From Gonatopus flavifemur (taxonomy: Eukaryota; Arthropoda; Insecta; Hymenoptera; Dryinidae): a stretch of DNA of 64,000 nt. Below the pieces are notes generated by a model. The model saw only the letters and a list, made by a program, of their open reading frames with translations, was not told where the DNA came from and made no database searches. The stretch covers positions 2,294,001 to 2,358,000 of the forward strand of contig JAFFJZ010000020.1 in assembly GCA_018340375.1 (NCBI GenBank). The letters run 5' to 3'. Position numbers and translations under genes: made by a program. The number at the start of each line of letters is the position of its first letter. Position 1 is the first letter of the stretch. Positions 24,837 through 35,551 of this stretch are shown here, one piece after another.

Positions 24837-25162
24837 CACAGTCTACAAAGTACCTGCAGCGCCATCTCACGGATTAGTTTCGATTGGAGTCACTAACGAC
24901 AGCGTTGTGGTGGGGGAGTTGGAGAGGACTGATACGCATATATACATATATTCAAATTCATCAAAAACACCTCAAGTTAATCAATTCAATTCATATATGT
25001 ATCAATTATGAACGGACGTTGGATTTCCAAGGAAATATGAAATTTCTCTTCTGGATTAACGGAAACCTAAAAATACATGGCGACAAGAGTGATAAAGTAC
25101 TCAGACATGGATGTCGCCACGATGACCCATCAGTGAATACCTGAGTATAAAATGATTAGATA

Positions 25163-25532
25163 CACGGAGGAAAAAAATTTGCTGACGCAGCAAATCGAGG
25201 TATTATATACAGAATAGCAAAATTTTTTGCTGACCTAGCTGAAAATTTGCTATAACAGCAATCGTGTTGGCTACGACAGCAATTTTTTAGCTGTGGCAGC
25301 AAAAAATGTTTGCTCCGCCAGCAAATTTTCAGTATTATATACAGAATAGCAAACAAATTTTGCTGGGATAGCAAACATTTTTTGCTGCCACAGCTAAAAA
25401 TTCGCTGTCGCAGCTAACAAGATTGCTGGAACAGCAAATAGTTTGCTGTCACAGCAAAAAATTTGCTGCTCTGGCAAAAGGAACCCAGCAAAAGTAGATT
25501 TCGCTGCCACAGCAAATTCCTTCTTCTCCGTG
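25163..25532. mobile_element. MITE built of TTTGCTG/CAGCAAA repeats, CACGGAG ends, TA duplication
   Basis: CACGGAGGAAAAAAATTTGC at the left and CTTCTTCTCCGTG at the right, flanked by TA (25161-25162, 25533-25534). The interior holds more than a dozen CAGCAAA/TTTGCTG words in both orientations and two copies of TATTATATACAGAATAGCAAA-type sequence. Related ends occur at 4992 and 35951. Confidence 0.75.
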
Positions 25533-25620
25533 TACAGATACTATGAATACATCTTCCAAAGATCATAAACCAACGGTTACAATAATGAAACAAAAATCCA
25601 GGAAACCGAGCTCCTGTTAC

Positions 25621-25890
25621 GAAGTGAAATGGCAAGTGTTGTTCATACACCTCGTCACAAATTTTTTATTGTTCGAAACGGCCCGAGCGGCTAGACCGAA
25701 TCGTATGTGTGAGTCTGCTCACGTTCTAAGCTTGCCGAGGAACTCCAAAATTCCACGGCGGCTATGTTCAATGATTCCCTTTTTGTGATGAAAGGGAAGA
25801 GAAATTAACTAATAGATTGACCTTTGATTTTTAATGCGAGTGTTATTCGCATTTATATTTATTTCTCTTGAAAAGAGAAAGAAAAAAGGA
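25621..25890 (+). repeat. Dispersed repeat, copy 2 of 2
   Basis: Matches 2161-2445 from GAAATGGCAAGTGTTGTTCAT through CTTGAAAAGAG. It lacks a short CACCAGTAG-containing segment present in copy 1. Confidence 0.7.
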
Positions 25891-26399
25891 GGAGAAGCTT
25901 ATTTTGTTGTATGGGTATTTCGTATAGAAACAAAAAAAAATGAGAGGTGAGAAGGGTGAGTTTTTGGTGGGTACATCACACTTCTGTCACGTAGCTCGTT
26001 CCCAATTGGACAGGAAGTTTTCACCCCTTGAAAATGCAACAGGAAGATGCAGCTGTGGAAAGGGAAAAGACGCTGAAGGAAGTTTTCTTGGATCGCCAAA
26101 AACTTCTTCAGGGTCACTCCAGTTTCTCCAATCACCTAACACTTCACTCTAGTTTCTGCAATCAACTAACACTTCACTTCAGTTTCCAACATTCTAAGTC
26201 TTACGCAACTTCCAAGTTTTTTTCCACCAATTCAACAGTTCTTTCGGTTAATGAAGCAATTGTTTTTACAGTGAAAATTAAAGACATGTTCTAATGTCGC
26301 TTGCAGTGCAAAATTCAAAACTTTTAATAACTTTTCTCTTCTTTTCGATTAATTCAGTACCTGACGAAGTGAAAATACATAAAAACAGTGCGAGAAGAG

Positions 26400-26402
<3 letters not shown>
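25891..26402. other. Unassigned sequence with short tandem words
   Basis: CAMTCTAGTTTCTSCAATCA-like words repeat at 26120-26190 (CACCTAACACTTCACTCTAG, then CAACTAACACTTCACTTCAG). No gene supported. Confidence 0.35.
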
Positions 26403-26443
<41 letters not shown>

Positions 26444-26445
26444 CC
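26403..26445. repeat. TA microsatellite
   Basis: About 35-40 bp of nearly pure TA repeats. The overlapping isoleucine-tyrosine open frames are artefacts of it. Confidence 0.9.
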
Positions 26446-26613
26446 AAATCCTAATACAATTAATGCCTTTGCTAGAAGCGAAGAAAACATATTTACATCG
26501 ATCAATGAAAATAATCGATGCGCGTGTTACTGCTACAGCAAATTTAAACACACGAACGGATCCATGTCTCTAAATAACCAACTCCTCATTCAGAGTATGT
26601 GGTTAGAAGGAAA

Positions 26614-26943
26614 GAGGTGAACTTTCTCCAAATATCTCGAAATGTGTCAAATAATTATTCTCTCTCATGCCGAGTAACGTGGGTCATGGTGGCGTAATTG
26701 GTTAACGCACCCCAGTACTCATGGGTAATTCCAGGTTCGACTCCTGGCCATGGCGATTTCTTTTTCAGGATTTCATTCATTTTTCAGTTCATGTGAAACT
26801 TTGATGTTTGAATTTTGAAACGAGTCCGTATTCTCTCTTTAACGATGAGTTTGTCTTGTACGTATCGTACCGCTTACTCGGCATGAGAGGGAATAATTAT
26901 TTGACACGTTTCGAGATATTTGGAAAAAGATATATTTCACCTC
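26614..26943. repeat. Inverted repeat enclosing a tRNA-like gene
   Basis: Left arm 26614-26678 (AGGTGAACTTTCTCCAAATA onward to CATGCCGAGTAACG) pairs with right arm 26870-26943 (CGCTTACTCGGCATGAGAGG onward to ATATTTCACCT). The loop of about 190 bp holds the tRNA-like sequence and its terminator. Looks like a MITE that carries a Pol III unit. Confidence 0.75.
26683..26755 (+). tRNA. tRNA-like gene or tRNA pseudogene, anticodon position reads ACT
   Basis: Folds as a cloverleaf: acceptor stem GTCATGG with CCATGGC, D stem GCGT/ACGC, T arm CCAGG-TTCGACT-CCTGG. The A box reads TGGCGTAATTGG and the B box GGTTCGACTCC; TTTTT at 26761 would end Pol III transcription. The anticodon arm CCCCA-GTACTCA-TGGGT has one C-T mismatch, and position 34-36 reads ACT, nominally Ser. 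Ser tRNAs have a long variable arm, absent here, so this is probably not a working Ser tRNA. A tRNA-derived SINE head or a pseudogene is more likely. Confidence 0.6.
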
Positions 26944-27560
26944 TTTCCTTCAGAATCACTCCGAATTTTCTGAAACGTGGGGAAAGGAGTTTTTCGGGTC
27001 GCGCATGATGAATCCGAACTCAGATTTTCGGAATCACAAATGGCGAATCCAATATGGCGGTCAGAAAATTTCTAATTCACTTTAATTTGTGAAAACATTA
27101 CCATCCTAAGGGTCTTTTGGTCGCTGATCACGAATCCAGACTCAGATTTCCGGAATTGCAAATGTCGAATCCAATATGGTGGCCGGAATTTCAGAATCAC
27201 TCCGAATTCCCTGAAACATGGGGGAAAGGAGGTTTTCGGGTCGCTCATGATGAATCCGAACTCAGATTTCCGGAATTGCGAATGACGAATCCAATATGGC
27301 GATCGGAAAAATTCAAAGTCTCTTGAATTTGTTTGTCTAGAAGCATTGTCATACTGAGGTTTTTGAAGTCGCTGATCAAGAATCCGGACTCAGATTTCTG
27401 AAATTACGAATGGTGAATCGAATATGGCGTTAGGAGAAATTGAAAATGAGGGAAATTCGAGGGAGGATTGTCGTACGGGAGTTTGAGGGATCGCCGATAC
27501 ATATTCGAACCAAGATTTCCGGAATTATGAATGGAAGATTCAATGTGAAAATTCATGACG
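26944..27560. repeat. Left array of ~120-bp units (GGCGAATCCAATATGG)
   Basis: CGAATCCAATATGGCGG-like words recur at about 27041, 27161, 27281, 27407 and 27527. Each unit also has GGTCGCTGATCACGAATCC, CTCAGATTTCCGGAATTGC and TCCGAATTYYCTGAAAC. Inverted relatives: 30920-31310. Relatives with a changed second half: 59505-59950 and 63565-64000. Confidence 0.8.
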
Positions 27561-28012
27561 GTCTGGATATGAGAAATCATCCGCCCTCTAAAGTAAACCT
27601 TTGTTCAGAAAAACTTCTGGTTGTCAATTACGAAATTGAGGTCACATTTCTAAAATCGGAATGGACGCATTACCTACAATTATCGACAAAGACATTCAAT
27701 ATGATGGGAACAAATATCATACTCATTTCAGGGATTATTTGGGGACTGGTCACACAAATCCGCGAACTTTCAATGAACTCCATTCCAATAAAACTCCTTG
27801 CAAATCTTCTCTGACCCCAACCATGAATACTGCTGGTTTTTAGCTTGTGGATTTGTGTATTCAGGCTCCAAGCTGTCGGCATTAGCATAACCGACCGATG
27901 TGCATCACGAGAAGGTTGCGCGATCAGACTTTGCACATCGAATGGCCCTGAAAAGGACCGATTACTGTAACATCTCTCTCAATTAGCAATTGTCCAACAC
28001 AGCGTACGTACT

Positions 28013-30025
28013 TCATGGTTGTGCATTTGGCCACCACACTCTGTTCCTATCATCATTCGAGTACCTCTTGATGAACACTTCATTATCAGATCCTATCACA
28101 AAACCGTGGTTCTTGAGAATCCCAGGTACGGGTTGGGCATTCTCGAATCGTTTGTTGAGTTTCCGTCTCATCTTCTCGTGATATGTTTCATCATAGTAAA
28201 TAATGCCTATGGTTTCAAAAGTACTCTTTGCCCAACTGTAGAGTTTTTGGGGCGTCAATATGGCATTTTGAGGTTTGGCAGTCAGACTTGCTCTATATGC
28301 TTCTCTCTTGAATGTAGCACCAATCCCGTCACAAGCACCTTCACCGTGAGCAGTTGCGCTGTAATGCCATTCAGCGTCAATACTGGAATTTTCTTTGTGC
28401 TGAATCAAGTTCGCGATTTGAAATTTATTTTTGAAATACTGCTTCGCTCCGTCACTGGTATAAATAATCTTGTTGACTTTTTTCACATTTCGTTGGATTT
28501 GAGGAATTAACAAAGTCTGAATAGCATAAACAGCGGAGGTGTCGTGTTTCAAACTTTCAGATGAAAAAATAAAACTCTTGTGCTCAACAACAGGTCCTTC
28601 CTTATGATAATAAATGGCAAGAAATGCGGTGCATTGATCGTTGTTAAAATGGAATGCTTGTGAAGCATCCTGGCAAACATACGCGTAGTTTTCAGACAAA
28701 TCAAACGTCACCAGCACTTCGCCATCGCGGAGATTGTGTTTTCTTTCTTGGATGAAAAGATTTTGTTGCTTTGAGATGAATGAATGGGATTTCAGAATTG
28801 TCAGTCTATTGCACAATTCGAGTATAAAATCATCAATTTTCATGATTTCTGTTCGTAGAGTTGAACGATCCGTTGCCGTTCAAACTGAACATTGAATGTC
28901 TGTGATGAATGAATTCTCTAGTAGATCATTTAATTTCTTCGAAAACTGCGAAACTCCTGGACAATCATCACCTGCATCAAGATAGCAATCAGCCCCAGGT
29001 CTTTCACAAACAATTTCATTGAGGCAGTCTTTGTAGTTCGTTAGTGGCTTTTCTGTATTCAAGGTCAGCTTTTGAATATCAATTGCATCCAACATCAATT
29101 CCGCATTTTGATGTATTGTGCAAACACAAACTAAGTGTGTTCCACAAGCTCCAGGGAGTATGCAACTTTTTGGTCTGAGTCTAGCGAACGCGCTAAAACT
29201 GACACTATCTTCTGGGTGAGACTGTTTGAATACAGTGTAAAGTTCTTTCAAACCTACAAGTAAGAGACGTTCCTGTTTCAACGTTCGCTCTCCATTAATC
29301 TTCACAGAAACGACATCTTTCTTTCCAGGCATTATCCTTCTGTTTATGTCACTGGTATAAAATCCATTTGCTTTTTGTAAAATTGCTTGAGGGAGTTTTT
29401 TTTCCTCCCTTGCAATGCTATCAGGTAAAATGCCGGATTTGGACTTCAATTTCTTCGATTTGTTGGCCAAGTATCGCGTTGTATCGAATTCTTGGGCGAT
29501 TTTTCTCACACTCTAAAGTGATGGGGCGATAGTCAAAATTTGTAATCTCAATGGGTTGTTGGATTCCAAGGTTGAAAATTTCTGCTTGAGTTCATCCAGC
29601 ATTCCTTCCAGTTCAATTTCCCTGTTTGAGCGTGTATAATTAGAACCTTCGTATGTCTCATTCTTCACTGGGACATCCATTTCCATCGAACTCTCAATAC
29701 CATCAATATTTTCACTGATATCATTTGATTCATCAACCACCTCGTCAACTCGTAATTTGTACGATGAACCCTTTTTCATACATGCATCACACGTTCTAGA
29801 AATCGCCGATAGGTGAGGAAATTTCTGCAACATAACCTGCGATATCTTACGTAATCTTCTACCAATGTGTCCGGCTTTTTTGTATGAATTTGCACATCGG
29901 TCCGTTCGAATAATACGCGGCATCGTGTGTGAGATCATCGAATAAATCAGATGACAATATGCGAACTCCTGATGAGGTCTTATCAGTTGAAACACAAAAA
30001 CTTTAGGTTTCAACGTCGCGAGCAT
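28013..30025 (-). pseudogene. Transposase-like gene (uncharacterised arthropod family), two nonsense codons
   Basis: One frame of 670 codons interrupted twice: TAG at 29515-29513 (codon 171) and TGA at 28882-28880 (codon 382). The partial copy at 30398 has Trp (SSWGGRKI) at the first site, so TGG-to-TAG; the second is in a context (SV-stop-TATDRSTL) where Trp would fit. N-terminal region: MPRIIRTDRCANSYKKAGH and CDACMKK, a possible zinc module, then a coiled coil. Middle: CGTHLVCVCTIHQNAELML with a Cys/His cluster to DAGDDCPG. C-terminal: VTFDLSENYAYVCQD, IIYTSDGAKQYFKN, AEWHYSATAHGEGACDGIG. The spaced Asp residues look like an RNase H-type DDE core, but that is inference. ATG at 30025 is the longest choice; the MPRII start may be the real one. 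No intron needed. Confidence 0.65.
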
Positions 30026-30206
30026 TCATGAAGTGACAACGTGAAACAATACAAAACAGAAGACGAGAAAAACAATTGACGTTACAACGAACCAACATGA
30101 AATTAGGTTCAGAGATCACAGAACAATACAGCATCAGTTGATGAGAATCGATTCCATGCATTTGTCCGCTTATTTTCATCTGATTTATTCGATCTCCTGA
30201 TACATG

Positions 30207-30919
30207 ATGCCGCGAATTCTTCCAAAGGATCGATACTCAAATTCATTCAAAAAAGCCGGACACGGTGGTAGAAATTAACGAAAGATATCGGAGATTATAT
30301 TGCAGGAATTTTCTCATTCATGTACGAATTTCCAAATTTGTGCTGGATGTGTGAATAAAGGGTTCCTCGTACAAATTACCAGATAACGAATCCACCAGTG
30401 GTAAATGAATCAAATGATATGAGTAAAGGAATTGAAAGTATTGAGAGTTCGATGAACATGGACTTCCACTTGGAGAATGAGACACTCGGAGATGTGAATG
30501 AGACGCGCTTGAACAGGGAAATTGAACTAGAAGGAATGCTTGATAAACCCGAAGAGAAATTTTTAATCTTGGAACCCAACAATCCATTGAGATTACAAAT
30601 TTTAACTATCGTCCTGTCATCTTGGGGTGGGAGAAAAATCGTCCAAGAATTCGGTGCAACGCAATATTCAGCCAACAAATCGAAGGAACTGGAGTTCAAA
30701 GCCGACATTTTACCTGCTAGCACAGGGTGTCTACTACTGGAAATTTCGATTTTTTTCATTGGACATTCTTTTCATGGCATATAAATGATTGGTCGATTCC
30801 ATTGGATCTCCAGTATCAGTAGACACCCTGTAGCGGTGCAAGGGGGGAACAGAACTCTCAAACAATTTTGAAGAAAGTAGATAGATTTTATACTAGTAAC
30901 ATAAACAGTAGAATAATCA
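30207..30919 (+). pseudogene. Truncated second copy of the 28013-30025 family, head-to-head
   Basis: Starts MPRILPKDRYSNSFKKAGHGG, then is frameshifted and stopped. An open stretch from 30398 reads NREIELEGMLDKPEEKF and LRLQILTIVLSSWGGRKIVQEF, matching the minus-strand gene. A 110-bp MITE interrupts it at 30722-30831; homology (GGTGCAAGG through AACATAAACAGTAGAATAAT) resumes afterwards and ends at the right array. The DDE-like half is missing. Confidence 0.75.
30722..30831. mobile_element. 110-bp MITE, ACAGGGTGTCTACT ends, AGC duplication
   Basis: ACAGGGTGTCTACTACTGGA pairs with TCCAGTATCAGTAGACACCCTGT. AGC flanks both sides (30719-30721, 30832-30834), a 3-bp duplication supported by the uninterrupted homologue. 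Confidence 0.75.
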
Positions 30920-31310
30920 CCATATTGAATTCGCCACTCGCAATTCCGGAAATCTGAGTCCGGATTTGTGATCAGCGAACCCAAAAACCCCAGTATGACA
31001 ATGTTTTCACCAATTCAAGAGATTTAGAATTTTTCCGACCGTCATATTAGATTGGTCATTTGCAATTCCGGAAATCTGAGTCCGGATTCGTGATCAGCGA
31101 CCAAAAAACCCTTGGGATGGTAATGTTTCCACAAATTAAAGTGAAGTAGAAATTTTCTGACCGCCATATTGGATTCGCCATTTGTAATTCCGGAAATCTG
31201 GGTTCGGATTCGTCATCAGCGACCCCAAAAACCCCCTTTCCCCACGTTGCAGAAAATTCGGAGTGATTCTGAAATTCCGGTCGCCATATTGGATCCACCA
31301 TTTGCAATTT
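30920..31310. repeat. Right array of ~120-bp units, inverted relative to 26944-27560
   Basis: CCATATTGGATTCGCCATTT-type words at about 30920, 31041, 31163 and 31282 in the opposite orientation to the left array, with AAATCTGAGTCCGGATTCGTGATCAGCGA in each unit. Confidence 0.8.
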
Positions 31311-31604
31311 CAATATCCCAACTGGATGCAATTAATCCGAGATGCTCAAATTGCATGTTCCAATCCACAGAATTATCCAACTCCCGTGTATCATAGTTTT
31401 ATGAGCGGTTTTGATCATCATCATCATGTTCCCTCTTCGTTTCCGCCACCATATTGGTTGAATAGTCGCCATGTTCGAAAAGTACCATACGGCATTGAAA
31501 AGTAGACACTTCAACGAAAATTTTAAGCCCATCAAACTTTTTTTATCTCAAAAATTGAAATGCGCAGGGGAGTGGCTTATCTGACAAAGAATGCCCCATA
31601 TATA
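31311..31604. other. Unassigned spacer
   Basis: No gene. Starts as the last array unit decays; includes CATCATCATCATG near 31417. Confidence 0.35.
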
Positions 31605-32110
31605 CAGGGTGTCCCATTTCAATCTGTCACTTAGAATATCTCGAAAACGAATAGATTCAGAAGAAAATGTTCCGGGAAAAAAATGTAAGAATCCGAGGGG
31701 GACATCCGATGGTGAACTTGGCTTTGACCTCAGATCCCACTTTCATAGTCATTCTGAGGTCAACTCATGTTTTTCAAACAGAATCCCCTATTTTTTACTA
31801 CCGGTCTAGATTCTACGCTAAAAACCGAGGAATTTTTGTCTCAAACGTTTTTTTGAAATCCCCATAGATGGCGCTCTAATTGATGAGAAAATGAGAATTC
31901 TCAAACCCTCGGATTGTATTCTGTCTAACATAATGCTCAACTCTTGAGTGTTTCTCATCTCCCGGAAATTGCCGTCGGTTGTGTTTTGTTTTGGTTTTGT
32001 TCTTGGAAATTGTTATTGTTTTGATGCACGTGTGAATACCTTAGAAATTTAGCATTCCCAAACTGTTTAGTTCTCTGTTATCATTTGGAGGAAACACATT
32101 TCTAAATATC

Positions 32111-34381
32111 ATGTCTGATTACGCGCCAAAAGATATTGTTTACGTTTTGTTGTATCTTGGTGAAGCGCGGGGAAATTATGTTGAAGCTGTGAGAACGTTT
32201 CAACGTCGTTTTCCGCATCGGAGGTGTCCAAATCGCATTACGATCCGATTTCTTGAACAACGTGCTCATCAAGGTCTCCTCAAACGACAGAGGAACAAGA
32301 AAGTTTATGCGGATGACAATGATCCTGATGTGAGATCGCTGGCTGTGCTGGCATTAATTCATATTAATTCCCATATCAGTCTTCGGGACATTGAGAAAAT
32401 GACTGGGATTCCTCGATCCACAGCTCAGCGTATCTTGGAATCGTTGGATTATCATCCGTACCATATCACTTTGGTGCAATCTCTAACAGCTGAGGATTTC
32501 ATAACAAGATTGAACTTCTGCACGTGGGCCCAACGGAGAATTGAAGAAGATCCTACTTTCTCTCATCACGTTATGTTCTCTGATGAGGCAATATTTCACA
32601 ATGTTGGAATTCTCAATAGGCACAATTGCCATTATTGGAGTGCTCAGAATCCTTACTGGGTCCGTACAATTAATCATCAACATCGTTGGAGTGTGAACGT
32701 TTCGTGCGAAATTTTAGATTCCAGGATCATAGGGCCGTATTTTTTTTAACCCTCAACCACGCACCTGGGTCCTTTGGACCCGAGCAATTTTTTCTTTTAC
32801 TTCTCATCCTGTTGCAATGCACAGCCAAGGGCTGGTATTATAATGTAAGCAACTTCGAACCTTCCTGTTTTGAATGCTTTTCGGAAATCCAGGATCCGCC
32901 ACTTAGTTTTCGAGTAGCATGTATTTGAAATTCAGCTCGGGTCCTGTGGACCCGATGTGCGTGGTTGTGTAACTTTTTTTGGCGGAAAACTGGAAAATGT
33001 TTCAAGACTGCATAGAAGATGTTCATGTATCCTTTTGAGGGAGGATGTATTGTTTCGATATGATAAAAGTACACATATGTGTGCAGCCCCCCCCCCCTTC
33101 CGAGGGGATTGAATCATAACCCATTCAACTACACTAAAAAATATATATTTGCATCAAATACATTTATTTTTTGTCTGGCAAGTATTTAGTGGTATTGATT
33201 ACCTACGCTGCACATGAGTTCAGAAGGAGTCCATAATGAATTCATTGGGAACTATGAAAGTTCAAAATGAGTACATTAAAGTTCTTTCAGAATTGTTGTA
33301 TAGTTTGGGCAAGCATTGAATCAAAGTAATTGAATTCTATTCCTACAAATCCTCTGGGAGAAATATAATGTACATTCGCGTAAGGAACTGTAACATGTTA
33401 CATTTCAAAAGCGCAAAATGACTCTTAGGGTACATTCGCTTCTAACTTCACCCACACTCCATGGCATTCTTTACGGTTAATTTTCGCCAGTGTAATCGTT
33501 TTTGTTCCATTCCATCCACTGTAGTTCTGATAGCAATGAATATTTTTTAGATAAAGAACGAATCGATATTCAGTTTAAATGATTTTTTATTGAGTATATA
33601 TGTACTTATATGCACTGAGGGTATTCATAATCAACAAAGGATAGTCTTGAAGGATAAAAGTGTTTCGAACATTATTCTTATCGGTTTCTATATTTTTTCC
33701 CTCTAATATTCCGATAAATATCTTTAATTCACTAATTGTGGATTCTTTAAAATACCCAAACTTCACTCTTGTAAATAATTATGTTTTTTCCTAGCTATCA
33801 TTGGGAACTATTTTTTTCTTGGGAGTTGAACTTTTTCTGATTACAAAACGGTGGTTATTTTTGTCTTTACGTCTTTGTGCGGGATAGATATGATTTTTTG
33901 AAAAAAATCGTTTTTCTCACTGTTTTTTTCAGATTTATGTTCCTTCTTTCCTACATAACTCACAGAAATCCCAAGACAATCTTCTTCTACAATGCTGATT
34001 ACTATTCTTGACATTACGACGAATCGATTGGAAAAAAAATCATCTCAAAAGGATAATATTTGAAGAAAATACAGCCAAAATAAGATGAGCCGGGTCCAAA
34101 AGACCCGGGTGCGTGGATTAGGGATTTTTCCGAAGGTGCGTGGTTGAGGGTTAAGGAAACCTGACTGGCGCGGAGTATCTTCGTTTTTTGCATTTTGAAC
34201 TCCCTGCTCTTATGGAAGACGTCAGTCTTGACGTGAGATCAAGGATGCGGTTCCAACAGGATGGAGCAACTCCTCATTACATGCGAATTGTTCGAAAATT
34301 TCTAGACGAGAAGTTTCCCAGAAGGTGGATTGGCCGTGGAGGACCTGTGCGATGGCCACCTAGGTCGCCAGATCTGACGCT
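32111..34381 (+). pseudogene. Tc1-like transposase, split by an insertion and 3' truncated
   Basis: First part 32111-32745: residues 1-120 helix-turn-helix (IRFLEQRAHQGLL, RDIEKMTGIPRSTAQRILES), then the DDE core with MFSDEAIFHN (Asp158), HYWSAQNPYW and RIIGPYFF. A 1401-bp element follows. Second part from about 34155 to 34381 resumes with FELPALMEDVSLDVRSRM, RFQQDGATPH (second Asp), FPRRWIGRGGPVRWPPRSPDL (third Asp region), then ends. The family normally continues with a short C-terminal tail, lost here. Copy 1 at 1-554 is the closest relative. Inactive. Confidence 0.9.
32750..34150. mobile_element. 1.4 kb piggyBac-type MITE inserted in the transposase
   Basis: CCCTCAACCACGCACC at the left and GGTGCGTGGTTGAGGG at the right are perfect 16-bp inverted ends, flanked by TTAA (32746-32749 and 34151-34154). 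TTAA duplication and a CCC start define piggyBac-type elements. Near both ends GGGTCC..GGACCC hairpins sit next to GTGCGTGG (32767-32783, 32939-32965, 34090-34117). No transposase frame inside; non-autonomous. Confidence 0.9.
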
Positions 34382-35339
34382 TTTCTATCTTCTTTCTTTT
34401 ATATTCTTTTTGGAAGAATCAGTCTAATTTACTGAATCTCTGAACCTCTTATAAAAGAAACTTTTATTCGTATTCCTTATATGATTGATTTTGTGCTCTA
34501 CCCTCTTAGGAAATTGATGTCAAAATATCTATAACTAATTGATATCAACCTTTCTTTTACACCTTTTTTTTCCTGTCTATCCTAGAGTCACTCCTCGTAC
34601 ATTAAATTTCGATGTAGATACATTCAATTCTGTTTTTCTCTCCACTTTACTCTCTATGAAAGTTCCGACTCAATTTCCAAATTAAAACAGGAAAAATGAA
34701 TTTAAAATAGTATCTTTTCCTATTATTTAATTATAGTGGAGGACACATTCCAACTCAAGGAAAGAATCAACTCCCTTAAATTACAACTCCAAGCTAGAAG
34801 TCGGAAATTACAAATTGGGGAAATCTCTCCCAGCGATCCTGGATACAAAAATTTCATTATCAATCACCTTAAATACAAAAAACTATTATACAAATTGAAG
34901 ACTAAATTGAAAGTCCTTTATTGGATTGAATCCATAAAATTAATTCATTGATGTAGAGTGTAAATCTGAGCTCAATCTTGTATTGTTTTGATTATGTGTA
35001 TAAACTCAGATGTTATTAAATTTTTTTTTATGAACTAAAATATTTTTTTTTTCATATCATTCATTACAAATCCTACTCCATACTTTCATCACGATGAATA
35101 GGGGAATTTATAACATTGCCGTCCTAGACAGAAATGCCCAGGACGTGACATTTTCTTGATTCAAGAAAACTTTCTTTTAAAGAAGAAATTATTTACTCAG
35201 TTTGAATCTATACAGTGCGATATGGAGAAAATTTTTTTACTCCGAGTACACATTTTCTTGAGATAAGAAAAAAATATATATTCGTAGAACAAGAGAATAT
35301 GTTCTTATGATTAAGATAACTTTTTTCTCAGTGTAGCTT
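34382..35339. other. Pyrimidine-rich, AT-rich sequence with one lysine-rich open frame
   Basis: Contains an open frame at 34736-34951 (about 71 aa, many Lys and Leu, coiled-coil-like: LKERINSLKLQLQARSRKL) preceded by TTTAATTATAG, a possible splice acceptor. It could be a terminal exon of a host gene or chance. A MITE right end (TTTTTTCTCAGTG) ends near 35334. Nothing else recognised. Confidence 0.25.
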
Positions 35340-35348
35340 GGAATTTTT

Positions 35349-35551
35349 ATGAAGCTGAAACTAGCGGCGGCGAAGCTAGCGGCGGATTGATGTAACTTTT
35401 GATTGCACTGGATTCGAATATTTTTCATATCAAAAATCAATTGGGTGGCTTTCAATAACGCGATTTAACTACCTATATATCCCCAAAAAATAGTTCTATC
35501 AAAAGTTGAATCAATCCGCCGCTAGCTCGTCATCGCTAATTTCAGCTTCAT
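35349..35551. mobile_element. 203-bp MITE with 9-bp duplication GGAATTTTT
   Basis: ATGAAGCTGAAACTAGCGGC at the left pairs over about 65 bp with the right end (CCGCCGCTAGCTCGTCATCG, TTTCAGCTTCAT). GGAATTTTT lies on both sides (35340-35348, 35552-35560). Nine-bp duplications are typical of Mutator-like and Foldback elements. A diverged relative of the end lies near 56393. Confidence 0.8.

Larger units (their letters stand above)
17760..24960 (+). mobile_element. P-element-like transposon (~7.2 kb)
   Basis: Imperfect inverted repeats of about 120 bp enclose the THAP transposase gene. On the left: CCTCTCCAACTCCCC, GTCGTTAGTGATTCCA, TGGCGCTGCACGTA, TTTGTAGACTGT (17800-17910). On the right the complement carries the same words in the same order (24838-24935). 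Exact termini and the expected 8-bp duplication were not resolved because the edges are TATA-rich. The gene's introns contain at least two later MITEs. Confidence 0.75.
26944..31310. mobile_element. Composite element: head-to-head transposase copies inside inverted ~120-bp arrays
   Basis: Arrays of ~120-bp units at 26944-27560 and, inverted, at 30920-31310 enclose a nearly complete transposase-like gene on the minus strand (28013-30025) and a truncated copy on the plus strand (30207-30919). Whether this is one element or two inserted head to head is unclear. Confidence 0.6.
31605..34381 (+). mobile_element. Tc1-like (DUF4817 family) transposon, copy 2
   Basis: Begins with CAGGGTGTCCCATTTCAATC directly after TA (31603-31604), the usual end of this family. 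Carries the transposase in two pieces around a piggyBac-type insertion. The transposase homology ends abruptly at about 34381 after RSPDLT, and no 3' inverted end is seen, so the right side is truncated. Confidence 0.85.

Noticed and set aside
26294..26620. Ile-Tyr repeat proteins around 26400
   Set aside because: Translation of a TA microsatellite.
26683..26755. Functional tRNA-Ser
   Set aside because: The anticodon position reads ACT but there is no long variable arm and the anticodon stem has a mismatch.
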